Shown here: piece after piece, positions 1 through 5,074 of the stretch
How the letters are laid out: every line of letters begins with the position of its first letter
Numbering within the stretch: the stretch's first letter is position 1
Assembly: GCA_937995995.1 (NCBI GenBank)
Contig: CALKIP010000285.1
Location: 1-5,074, forward strand
DNA length: 5,074 bases
Direction: 5' to 3'
Source: an uncultured bacterium
Lineage (GTDB): Bacteria; Gemmatimonadota; Gemmatimonadetes; Longimicrobiales; RSA9
The notes under the pieces: generated by a model
Databases searched by the model: none
What the model was told of the DNA's origin: nothing
What the model saw: the letters and a program-made list of their open reading frames with translations, nothing else
Position numbers and translations under genes: made by a program

Positions 1-618
1 CTCTCCGCCGGCGCGAGTCGGGTGGTCGGTACCTTCAGCATGCCCGCCATGGGGTTCGAGGGCCGCATGGAAGTGATCGCGGCACCACCGAACCGTGTCC
101 GCGTCCGCATGGAGATGCCCGGGATGGGCACGATCGAGAACGGCTTCGACGGCAAGGTCGCCTGGGCGGTCGGCCCGATGGGCGCCCAGGTCCTCGAGGG
201 CGCCGAACTCCAGGCTGTGAGCGAGGAGGCCGATGTCCTTGCCGCGGTGCGCGACCGGTCGCTCTTCGAGAGCGTGGAGACCGTCGAGCGCACCGAGATG
301 AACGGCGAGGCGTGCTACAAGGTGAAGTTCGTCTGGAAGAGCGGGAACACGTCGTTCGACTGCTACAGCGTCGAGAGCGGGCTCCTCGTTGCAAACATCA
401 TCTCGCGCCCCTCGCCCCAGGGGACCGTCGAGATGGAGCAGCACTACTCCAACTACGAGGAGCACGACGGCTTCGTCCGGCCGATGCGCGTCGTCCAGCG
501 CATCATGGGCCAGGAGCAGGTCATTACCATCGAAAGCCTGACCCTTGGCGATGTGCCGGACTCGGAGTTCGAGCCGCCTGCGTCGATCCGTTCCCGGATC
601 GACGGCGGGAAGCCGTAG
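1..618 (+). CDS. LolA-like / outer-membrane lipoprotein-sorting-type protein, 3' part
   Basis: The frame is open from base 1 to the TAG at 616-618, giving 205 codons, so the N-terminus and any signal peptide lie outside the window. The first possible in-frame start (GTG at 22) falls inside a beta strand that already continues from upstream, so it is probably not the real start. The visible part alternates short beta strands with turns. It has a GTFSMPAMGFEGRMEV stretch, then PNRVRVRMEMPGMGTIENGFDGKVAW, and later SFDCYSVESGLLVANI and HDGFVRPMRVVQRIMGQE, ending in a DSEFEPP tail. This order (G.dG..aW, then D..tGLl, then Y....G...P, then a final F..P) is typical of LolA-fold proteins annotated as outer membrane lipoprotein-sorting protein, which act in the periplasm. 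Two cysteines (EACYK and FDCYS) could pair. There is no lipid-carrier evidence beyond the fold pattern. It could equally be the C-terminal domain of a longer exported protein. The coding call is firm and the family call moderate. Confidence 0.72.
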   Translation, partial: LSAGASRVVGTFSMPAMGFEGRMEVIAAPPNRVRVRMEMPGMGTIENGFDGKVAWAVGPMGAQVLEGAELQAVSEEADVLAAVRDRSLFESVETVERTEMNGEACYKVKFVWKSGNTSFDCYSVESGLLVANIISRPSPQGTVEMEQHYSNYEEHDGFVRPMRVVQRIMGQEQVITIESLTLGDVPDSEFEPPASIRSRIDGGKP

Positions 619-624
619 TGCGTT

Positions 625-642
625 CTCCGGCTCGAGCCGGAG
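625..642. repeat. 18-bp perfect palindrome just after the LolA-like gene
   Basis: CTCCGGCTCGAGCCGGAG reads identically on both strands and starts 7 bases after the stop codon. As RNA it can form a 7-bp stem with a TCGA loop. It lies upstream of a longer hairpin at 674-703, so it may be the first of two tandem 3'-end hairpins. It could also be a DNA-binding operator. No U-tract follows. Confidence 0.5.
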
Positions 643-673
643 TCACGCCTCCCGACCGTCGAGTCGACCTCCC

Positions 674-703
674 CCACGGGCGCGCCAATCGGCGCGCCCG
701 TGG
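674..703 (+). terminator. Terminator-like hairpin between the LolA-like gene and leuS
   Basis: The arms at 674-686 (CCACGGGCGCGCC) and 691-703 (GGCGCGCCCGTGG) are perfectly complementary over 13 bp, with an AATC loop. The hairpin sits 56 bases after the upstream stop and before the AT-rich promoter-like stretch of leuS. The following bases (CCCGTTGTACC) contain no real U-tract, so if it terminates transcription it does so without one, or with Rho. Confidence 0.6.
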
Positions 704-707
704 CCCG

Positions 708-753
708 TTGTACCGGGACCTGCATTGGGCTATAGTGTATAGTTTTGTGTAAT
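708..753 (+). promoter_or_regulatory. Putative leuS promoter region
   Basis: This is the most AT-rich patch in the intergenic gap. One sigma70-like reading is TTGTAC at 708-713, a 17-bp spacer and TATAGT at 731-736 (5 of 6 to TATAAT). A second is TTGGGC at 725-730, a 17-bp spacer and TGTAAT at 748-753. A second TATAGT occurs at 738-743. The -35 matches are weak (3 of 6). Position, between the terminator-like hairpin and leuS, is the best support. The choice between the two readings is open. Confidence 0.4.
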
Positions 754-793
754 CCTGCGTCGATGCGGACCACTGTTGAGCGGAACCGGTGAG

Positions 794-3322
794 ATGAGCG
801 AAGGGAACCGGACGGCGTACACGCCCGGCGAGATCGAGGCGAAGTGGCAGAAGGCCTGGGCCGAGCGCGGCACCAACACCTATTCGGAGGAGGCGCTCGA
901 TCAGGCGCGCCGCCCCTTCTACAACCTGATGATGTTCCCCTACCCCTCGGCCGAGGGGCTGCACGTGGGCAACATCTACGCTTTCACGGGCGCGGACATC
1001 TACGGCCGCTTCCGTCGCCTCCAGGGTGACGACGTCTTCGAGCCGATCGGCTTCGACGCCTTCGGCATCCACTCGGAGAACTTCGCGCTCAAGATCGGCT
1101 CGCACCCGATGGAGCTGATCCCGAGGAACGTCGCCAACTTCACGCGGCAGCTCAAGCGCACGGGCGCGATGTACGACTGGAACCACACGGTCGACACGAC
1201 CGACCCGTCGTACTACAAGTGGACGCAGTGGATCTTCCTGCAGCTCTACAAGGCCGGGCTCGCGGAGAAGAAGGAGGCGCCGGTCAACTGGTGCCCCGGC
1301 TGCCACACCGTGCTGGCGAACGAGCAGGTCATCGCCGGTGAGTGCGAGCGCTGCGGCACGCCCGTCGAGCAGCGCTTCCTCTCGCAGTGGTTCTTCACGA
1401 TCACGAAGTACGCCCAGCGGCTCCTCGACAATCTCTCCTGGATCGACTGGTCGGAGACGACGAAGAAGGCGCAGGAGAATTGGATCGGCAGGAGCGAGGG
1501 CGCGGAGATCTCCTTCCCGCTCGCGCGCCGGAAGGTGGCCGAGGACCGTCACGAGCCGGCACAGCTCCACGCCGAGAAGCCGGTCATCCGCGTCTTCACC
1601 ACGCGCCCGGACACGATCTACGGCGCCACCTTCATGGTCCTGGCCCCCGAGCACCCACTCGTCGAGCAGCTCATCTCCGACGAGCAGCGCGAGGCTGTCG
1701 AGACGTACAGGAAGAAGGTCGCCTCCCTCGACCTCGTCTCGCGCAAGAAGACCGACAAGGAGAAGACCGGCGTCTTCACCGGCGGCTACTGCGTCAACCC
1801 GGCCACGGGCGAGGAGATCCCGGTCTGGATCGCCGACTACGTCCTCATGGAGTACGGCACCGGCGCCATCATGGCCGTGCCGGGCCACGACCAGCGCGAC
1901 TTCGAGTTCGCGCAGAAGTTCTCGTTGCCGATCCGGCGCGTCGTCGCGGGAGAGGGCGACCACGAGGGCACGCCGCTGCACGAGGCGTATGTGGGCGACG
2001 GCGTCCTCGTCAACTCCGACCGCTTCAACGGCATGCACTGGGCGGAGGCCAAGCGCGCCATCACCGACTGGCTCGCCGAGCGAGGTCTCGCCGAGGTGCA
2101 GATCAATTACCGGCTCCACGACTGGTGCATCTCGCGCCAGCGCTACTGGGGCCCGCCGATCCCGATCATCTACTGCGACGCGTGCGGCACCGTCCCCGTC
2201 CCGGAGGAGGACCTCCCGGTCGAACTGCCCTACGTCGAGAACTACAAGCCCGACGAGAGCGGGGTGAGCCCGCTCGCGCGGGTCGAGGAGTGGTACAAGG
2301 TCGCCTGCCCGCAGTGCGGCGGCGAGGCGCGGCGCGAGACCGACGTCAGCGACACCTTCCTCGACAGCGCCTGGTACTTCCTGCGCTACCCGTCGGCCAC
2401 GCGGGACGACGTGCCGTTCGACAAGGAGCGCACGAAGCGGTGGCTCCCCGTCGACATGTACATCGGCGGCGAGGAGCATGCCGTACTGCACCTGCTTTAC
2501 AGCCGCTTCGTGACCATGGTCCTCCACGATCTCGGCCACCTCGACTTCGAGGAGCCGTACGTGCGCTTCCGCAAGCACGGGCTGATCATCAAGGAGGGCG
2601 CGAAGATGTCGAAGAGCCGGGGCAACGTCGTGATCCCGGACGAGTACATCGAGCGTTACGGCGCCGACGCCTTCCGCACGTACCTGATGTTCCTGGGCCC
2701 GTACCAGGAGGGCGGCGACTTCCGTGACAAGGGGCTCCAGGGGCCGTACAGCTTCCTGAACCGCCTCTGGGAGACGGTCGTTCCGGTCGAGGCGCTGGGC
2801 GATGCGCCACTCGAGGGCTCCCTCGAGCAGAAGCTCCACGCCACGATCAAGAAGGTGACCGAGGACATCGAGGCGCTGCACTACAACACCGCGATCGCGG
2901 CGATGATGGAGTACCTGAACGCGGTGCGCGAAGGCGGCCGGCAGGCCAACCGCTCCGAGGTCGAGCCGCTGATCCCGCTGATCGCGCCCTTCGCACCGCA
3001 CCTGGCCGAAGAACTCTGGGAGCGACTCGGCCACGAAACCGGCATCTTCGACGGCCGCGGCGAGGATGTCGCCTTCGAGACCGTCGAGGGCGGTGTCTGG
3101 CCCACCTACGACCCCGAGAAGGCGACGGTCGACGTGATCGAATTCATCGTCCAGGTCAACGGCAAGGTGCGCGCGCGCATCCCCGTGGCCCGCGGCATCG
3201 ATGAGGACGACGCACGCGCCGCCGCCCTCGCCGACGAGAACGTCCAGCGCTTCGTCGACGGCAAGCAGGTGCGCAAGGTGATCTTCGTGCCGGACCGGCT
3301 GATCAACCTGGTGGTGGGGTAG
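794..3322 (+). CDS. leuS: Leucyl-tRNA synthetase, divergent type lacking the leucine-specific insertion
   Basis: This 842-residue class Ia synthetase charges tRNA-Leu with leucine in the cytosol (EC 6.1.1.4). Residues count from the ATG at 794. The ATP-site HIGH motif appears as HVGN (57-60), followed by GFDAFGIHSEN (86-96). A four-Cys zinc site lies at C167/C170 and C184/C187. The CP1 editing domain follows, with TTRPDT (269-274) and HDQRD, whose D366 and D369 match the editing aspartates of the family. HDWCISRQRYWG marks the return to the catalytic core. A second zinc site is C461/C464 and C505/C508. MYIGGEEHAVLHLLYSRF starts at 555 and KMSKS is at 604-608, with only a short RKHGLIIKEGA linker before it, so the leucine-specific domain is missing. 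The anticodon-binding helical region and a C-terminal FIVQVNGKVRARI domain complete the protein. Editing looks functional. The start is ATG (MSEGNRTAYTPGEIEAKWQ), fitting the family's usual N-terminus. An in-frame TTG at 776 would add six residues, and neither has a strong Shine-Dalgarno. Length is close to the usual 800-880 residues and no frameshift is seen. Confidence 0.98.
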   Translation: MSEGNRTAYTPGEIEAKWQKAWAERGTNTYSEEALDQARRPFYNLMMFPYPSAEGLHVGNIYAFTGADIYGRFRRLQGDDVFEPIGFDAFGIHSENFALKIGSHPMELIPRNVANFTRQLKRTGAMYDWNHTVDTTDPSYYKWTQWIFLQLYKAGLAEKKEAPVNWCPGCHTVLANEQVIAGECERCGTPVEQRFLSQWFFTITKYAQRLLDNLSWIDWSETTKKAQENWIGRSEGAEISFPLARRKVAEDRHEPAQLHAEKPVIRVFTTRPDTIYGATFMVLAPEHPLVEQLISDEQREAVETYRKKVASLDLVSRKKTDKEKTGVFTGGYCVNPATGEEIPVWIADYVLMEYGTGAIMAVPGHDQRDFEFAQKFSLPIRRVVAGEGDHEGTPLHEAYVGDGVLVNSDRFNGMHWAEAKRAITDWLAERGLAEVQINYRLHDWCISRQRYWGPPIPIIYCDACGTVPVPEEDLPVELPYVENYKPDESGVSPLARVEEWYKVACPQCGGEARRETDVSDTFLDSAWYFLRYPSATRDDVPFDKERTKRWLPVDMYIGGEEHAVLHLLYSRFVTMVLHDLGHLDFEEPYVRFRKHGLIIKEGAKMSKSRGNVVIPDEYIERYGADAFRTYLMFLGPYQEGGDFRDKGLQGPYSFLNRLWETVVPVEALGDAPLEGSLEQKLHATIKKVTEDIEALHYNTAIAAMMEYLNAVREGGRQANRSEVEPLIPLIAPFAPHLAEELWERLGHETGIFDGRGEDVAFETVEGGVWPTYDPEKATVDVIEFIVQVNGKVRARIPVARGIDEDDARAAALADENVQRFVDGKQVRKVIFVPDRLINLVVG

Positions 3323-3325
3323 CAC

Positions 3326-3363
3326 ACACGAGCGGGTGGGGCACGGTCCCTACCCGCTCGTGT
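3326..3363 (+). terminator. leuS terminator hairpin
   Basis: ACACGAGCGGGT (3326-3337) pairs perfectly with ACCCGCTCGTGT (3352-3363), 12 bp. The stem can extend inward by GGG/CCC (3338-3340 with 3348-3350) past a one-base bulge. It begins 4 bases after the leuS stop. The downstream sequence CCGGTTTCG has only three Ts, so it is at best a weak-tailed intrinsic terminator. Confidence 0.7.
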
Positions 3364-3398
3364 CCGGTTTCGTAGCGGTCGATCGTTTCAAGGCCTGG

Positions 3399-3435
3399 GG
3401 ACCGTTGGCGTCGCTTCGCGATGCCGTTGCGGTCC
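3399..3435 (+). promoter_or_regulatory. Two-tier hairpin in the leader of the PCYCGC gene
   Basis: GGACCG (3399-3404) pairs with CGGTCC (3430-3435), enclosing GGCGTCGC (3407-3414) paired with GCGATGCC (3418-3425) through one G-U pair and a TTC loop. The two stems are separated by a small internal loop. It ends 35 bases before the start codon of the next gene, in a stretch with no clear promoter or Shine-Dalgarno. It may be a leader RNA structure. Chance is possible in GC-rich DNA, and it matches no riboswitch class that I recognise. Confidence 0.35.
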
Positions 3436-3474
3436 ACTGTCGTCCTGGCTCTCGTCCAAAGCGCGAAACCATGA
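3421..3474 (+). CDS. Possible 17-residue leader peptide overlapping the PCYCGC gene start
   Basis: ATG at 3421 opens a short frame encoding MPLRSTVVLALVQSAKP, which stops at TGA 3472-3474. That stop overlaps the ATG of the next gene as ATGA, the arrangement typical of translational coupling. The downstream gene lacks a recognisable Shine-Dalgarno, so coupling would give ribosomes a way in. Against it: this start also lacks a Shine-Dalgarno, lies inside a predicted stem, and the frame is short enough to arise by chance. No known leader peptide is recognised. Confidence 0.22.
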   Translation: MPLRSTVVLALVQSAKP

Positions 3475-3935
3475 ACGGACCGATCGAACCCACCACCTTC
3501 TCCCGGCGACGTATCCTTCAGGGGCTTCCCGCTTTCGTCGCGGCGCTCATGCTGGCGCCTCCACGATGGATCCTCGCCCAGTCTGCTCCGGTGCGCGGCC
3601 GGGTCGGCGGCCACCCCGACCCGCGCCCCGGGATCGACGCATCGAACGTCCTCACCGCCGAAGACCTGGCCGACGTGCCGGACGTCATCCCGATCTTCGA
3701 TGCCGTCCGCGAGATACCGCATATCGTCGACGGGCTGCGCTGCTACTGCGGGTGCGCGGACGCGCCGGGGTACCGGTCGCTCCTCTCCTGCTTCGAGTCG
3801 TACGGGATGGCGATCGCTTGCGACGACTGCCTCGGCCAGGCGCGCCTTGCGCACCGGCGCTGGCAGGAAGGACAGTCGCTCGACCAGATCCGGCGCGCGA
3901 TCGACGCGCGCTTCGCACCCCCGACCGGTACCTGA
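3471..3935 (+). CDS. Tat-exported PCYCGC-motif protein of unknown function
   Basis: The product is 154 residues. The start is ATG 3471, chosen because a twin-arginine signal follows at once: SRRRILQ (11-17), a hydrophobic stretch to about residue 29, and likely cleavage near 36-38 (ILAQS). Longer in-frame GTG starts (3336, 3360) lie inside the leuS terminator stem and are implausible. Mature residues 88-148 carry RCYCGC with C91, C93 and C95, then SLLSCF (C107), ACDDC (C117, C120) and GQSLDQIRRAIDARF. This matches the layout of the PCYCGC-motif family (CYCGC, a following SL..CF, a late CxxC, and a G.s..eIr..ID..y tail), with Arg for the usual Pro. Function is not established for that family. 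Six clustered cysteines in an exported protein suggest metal binding or redox chemistry, which is inference. Tat export would fit folding or cofactor loading in the cytoplasm. No lipobox is seen. The next gene follows after 31 bp, so the two probably form an operon. Confidence 0.85.
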   Translation: MNGPIEPTTFSRRRILQGLPAFVAALMLAPPRWILAQSAPVRGRVGGHPDPRPGIDASNVLTAEDLADVPDVIPIFDAVREIPHIVDGLRCYCGCADAPGYRSLLSCFESYGMAIACDDCLGQARLAHRRWQEGQSLDQIRRAIDARFAPPTGT

Positions 3936-3954
3936 TGCGCGAATCCTGCCTCCC

Positions 3955-3961
3955 GGAGGAG
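3955..3961 (+). promoter_or_regulatory. Strong Shine-Dalgarno of the DUF2911 gene
   Basis: GGAGGAG lies 5 bases before ATG 3967. It is the only near-perfect ribosome binding site in the window, and it fixes the start of the DUF2911 gene against the much longer upstream open frame, which overlaps the PCYCGC gene in another frame. Confidence 0.85.
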
Positions 3962-3966
3962 TCTTC

Positions 3967-4884
3967 ATGTTCGAACGATCGCTGGCCGTCGTCACGGGAT
4001 TCTGCGCCCTCGCGCTCCTCCCCACCCCGGCTTCCGGTCAGGTCCGGGCCAGCGAGCGGGCCACGGTGTCGCAGACGGTCGATGGCACGGTCATCTCGCT
4101 CGAATACTCGCGTCCACAGGTGAAGGGCCGCGCGCCTCTCTTCGGTGGACTGGTCCGGTGGGACCAGCCATGGACCGGCGCGAACGAAGCAACGGTCCTC
4201 GAAGTGAATCGCGACGTGACGATCCAGGGCCGCGACGTGCCGGCCGGTCGCTGGTCGGTCTGGCTCGTCCCTCGGGAGGATGGCCCGTGGGAGTTCTTCC
4301 TGGACCCACGCCCGGGCCTCTGGCACACGTCTCGCCCGGAACCGACCGAAGAGCAGATCCGGGTCCCGGTCACGGCAGCCGAGGGCGAGCACGTCGAGGC
4401 GCTGACGTGGACGTTCCCGCGCGTCGCACCGGATGGTGCCACGATGGAGCTCGCCTGGGGCACGGCGCGAGTGCCGGTCGAGATCGAGGTCGAACCGTTC
4501 TATCCGACGACGGTGCCGGAGGAGCAGGGTCGCCTCTATACCGGCTCCTGGACGTGGCGGTTCGGGACAGATACCCGGCCCGGTGAGCCGGCGTCGTTCG
4601 ATGTGACGTACACCGCCGACGGCGAGTTGCGAGTGCGGACGCTCTACCCGATTCCCGACGTAGGGATGGCGGATTCGGAACTGATCCTGCTGCCCAAGGC
4701 GGACGGAATCTTCGTTCCGCTGATCCTGCGTGACGGCCGGATCTACGACACCGCGGCCTACCTTTACTTCGAATTCGAGTTCGAGGAGGACGGTGTGCCG
4801 ACGCGCTTCGTGGTGCGCTGGGCCAGCAACGACGCGGTCATGGGTCGGGGCAACCGTTCCGGCTCATCGGATGAGACACCGTAA
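3967..4884 (+). CDS. Secreted DUF2911 protein with extra C-terminal beta-rich region
   Basis: The product is 305 residues. Residues 1-24 form a Sec signal peptide (MFER, then a hydrophobic core, then PASG before Gln25). Residues 28-178 match DUF2911: RASERATVSQTVDGTVISLEYSRP, VKGR, FGGLV (59-63), W-TGANEAT (69-76), then GRDVPAGRWSVWLVP (88-102), W-EFFLD, and a closing beta strand MELAWGTARVPVEIEV. Such proteins are exported and common in Bacteroidota, Acidobacteriota and Gemmatimonadota, and no reaction is assigned to them. Residues 190-290 form a further region of alternating beta strands (YTGSWTWRFG, FDVTYTADGELRVR, ELILLPKADGIFVPLI, TRFVVRW) that looks like a small up-and-down beta-barrel, with no family that I recognise. 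The tail is polar (NRSGSSDETP). It has one Cys, inside the signal peptide but not in a lipobox. It is 31 bp after the PCYCGC gene and probably co-transcribed with it, with its own strong Shine-Dalgarno. The hairpin at 4917-4964 closes the unit. Confidence 0.92.
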   Translation: MFERSLAVVTGFCALALLPTPASGQVRASERATVSQTVDGTVISLEYSRPQVKGRAPLFGGLVRWDQPWTGANEATVLEVNRDVTIQGRDVPAGRWSVWLVPREDGPWEFFLDPRPGLWHTSRPEPTEEQIRVPVTAAEGEHVEALTWTFPRVAPDGATMELAWGTARVPVEIEVEPFYPTTVPEEQGRLYTGSWTWRFGTDTRPGEPASFDVTYTADGELRVRTLYPIPDVGMADSELILLPKADGIFVPLILRDGRIYDTAAYLYFEFEFEEDGVPTRFVVRWASNDAVMGRGNRSGSSDETP

Positions 4885-4916
4885 AACGGGCACGCCGCCG
4901 ATGTATCCAGCGGCCC

Positions 4917-4964
4917 ATGCGACGAGGGCCGTCCGGAAAATGTTCCGGACGGCCCTCGTCGCAT
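4917..4964 (+). terminator. Very long perfect hairpin after the DUF2911 gene
   Basis: The arms at 4917-4938 and 4943-4964 are perfectly complementary over 22 bp, around an AATG loop (4939-4942). The stem carries GACGAGGGCCGTCCGG on the left arm. It begins 33 bases after the TAA of the DUF2911 gene. No T-run follows (CCCACGCCGG). It probably ends the PCYCGC-DUF2911 unit and, being symmetric, could act on both strands. The stem is longer than usual for a terminator, so a mobile palindromic repeat is an alternative, although no second copy is in the window. Confidence 0.65.
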
Positions 4965-5074
4965 CCCACGCCGGCGGTGGCGCGGCAGGGGAGTCAAGCA
5001 TCCGATGGACGTTCGACCCCGCCCCATGCCGGCGCGTGAGTCCGCGCTCCATCAGGGTCGTACAACCACCGGAA
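4965..5074. other. Right-edge stretch with no convincing gene
   Basis: There are 110 bases after the hairpin. A + strand frame starting at ATG 5005 (MDVRPRPMPARESALHQG) stays open to the window edge, with GGGGAG at 4988-4993, 11 bases upstream, which is rather far for a ribosome binding site. A minus-strand frame is also open here but runs through the 22-bp hairpin. Neither can be judged without the sequence to the right. No tRNA or promoter is recognised. Confidence 0.3.

Noticed and set aside
658..668. Short interrupted palindrome GTCGAGTCGAC
   Set aside because: The arms are only 5 bp, which is expected often by chance in this base composition.
619..793. T-box or leucine attenuator ahead of leuS
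   Set aside because: I see no T-box consensus, no run of leucine codons in a short frame, and too little space for a specifier stem plus antiterminator.
1338..2727. Long + strand open frames in the other two frames inside leuS
   Set aside because: They are Arg/Ser/Pro-rich or Arg/Gly-rich low-complexity translations, typical of out-of-frame reading in GC-rich genes, and they lie wholly inside a confirmed gene.
524..3325. A 933-codon open frame on the minus strand covering all of leuS
   Set aside because: It mirrors the leuS codon pattern: high G+C at third positions removes stop codons on the opposite strand. The translation is rich in Arg, Val, Leu, Asp and Glu with no recognisable domain, and it runs through the intergenic hairpin and the promoter-like region. 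LeuRS motifs on the + strand are unmistakable.
3700..3966. An 89-codon N-terminal extension of the DUF2911 protein
   Set aside because: It overlaps the PCYCGC gene in a different frame, is rich in Arg/Ser/Thr, and would bury the signal peptide. The GGAGGAG site and hydrophobic signal at 3967 fix the real start.
3303..4025. A 240-codon minus-strand open frame opposite the PCYCGC gene
   Set aside because: It crosses the leuS terminator, has no recognisable motif and lies opposite a well-supported Tat-signal gene.
4864..5052. A minus-strand frame at the right edge with a hydrophobic stretch
   Set aside because: Much of the peptide comes from the 22-bp inverted repeat and the tail of the DUF2911 gene, and no domain or ribosome binding site supports it.

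Overview
The window is a GC-rich (roughly two-thirds G+C) bacterial chromosomal segment with four protein genes, all on the + strand, and no sign of mobile elements, CRISPR or RNA genes. A Tat-exported PCYCGC-motif protein, a DUF2911 protein, an exported LolA-like protein and a non-canonical LeuRS together suggest an uncultured, Gram-negative-type environmental bacterium. Gemmatimonadota or a neighbouring phylum is my best guess; this is inference from gene content, not a phylogeny.

Layout: (1) 1-618 is the 3' part of a gene for a LolA-like / outer-membrane-lipoprotein-sorting-type beta-rich protein, cut by the left window edge. (2) 619-793 is a regulatory gap with an 18-bp perfect palindrome, a 13-bp perfect-stem terminator-like hairpin and an AT-rich promoter-like island. 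(3) 794-3322 is leuS, a complete leucyl-tRNA synthetase of a divergent type: HVGN in place of HIGH, GFDAFGIHSEN in place of the usual GWDAFGLPAEN, two four-Cys zinc sites, an intact CP1 editing site and no leucine-specific insertion before KMSKS. (4) 3323-3470 holds a 12-bp perfect-stem terminator and then a leader with a two-tier hairpin and a possible 17-codon leader ORF ending in an ATGA overlap with the next start. (5) 3471-3935 encodes a small Tat-exported six-cysteine PCYCGC-type protein. (6) 3967-4884 encodes a secreted DUF2911 protein with an extra C-terminal beta-rich region. (7) 4885-5074 contains a 22-bp perfect-stem hairpin and then a stretch with no convincing gene.

There are three probable transcription units: the LolA-like gene, leuS alone, and the PCYCGC-DUF2911 pair, which are 31 bp apart with a strong Shine-Dalgarno before the second. 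Each unit ends in a long perfect GC-rich hairpin without a U-tract. leuS serves translation. The last two genes encode exported proteins of unknown function, and their pairing is the most useful lead for function. I do not see a clear new multi-gene system. The best leads are the variant LeuRS, the PCYCGC/DUF2911 pair with its structured leader, and the U-tract-less terminator style.
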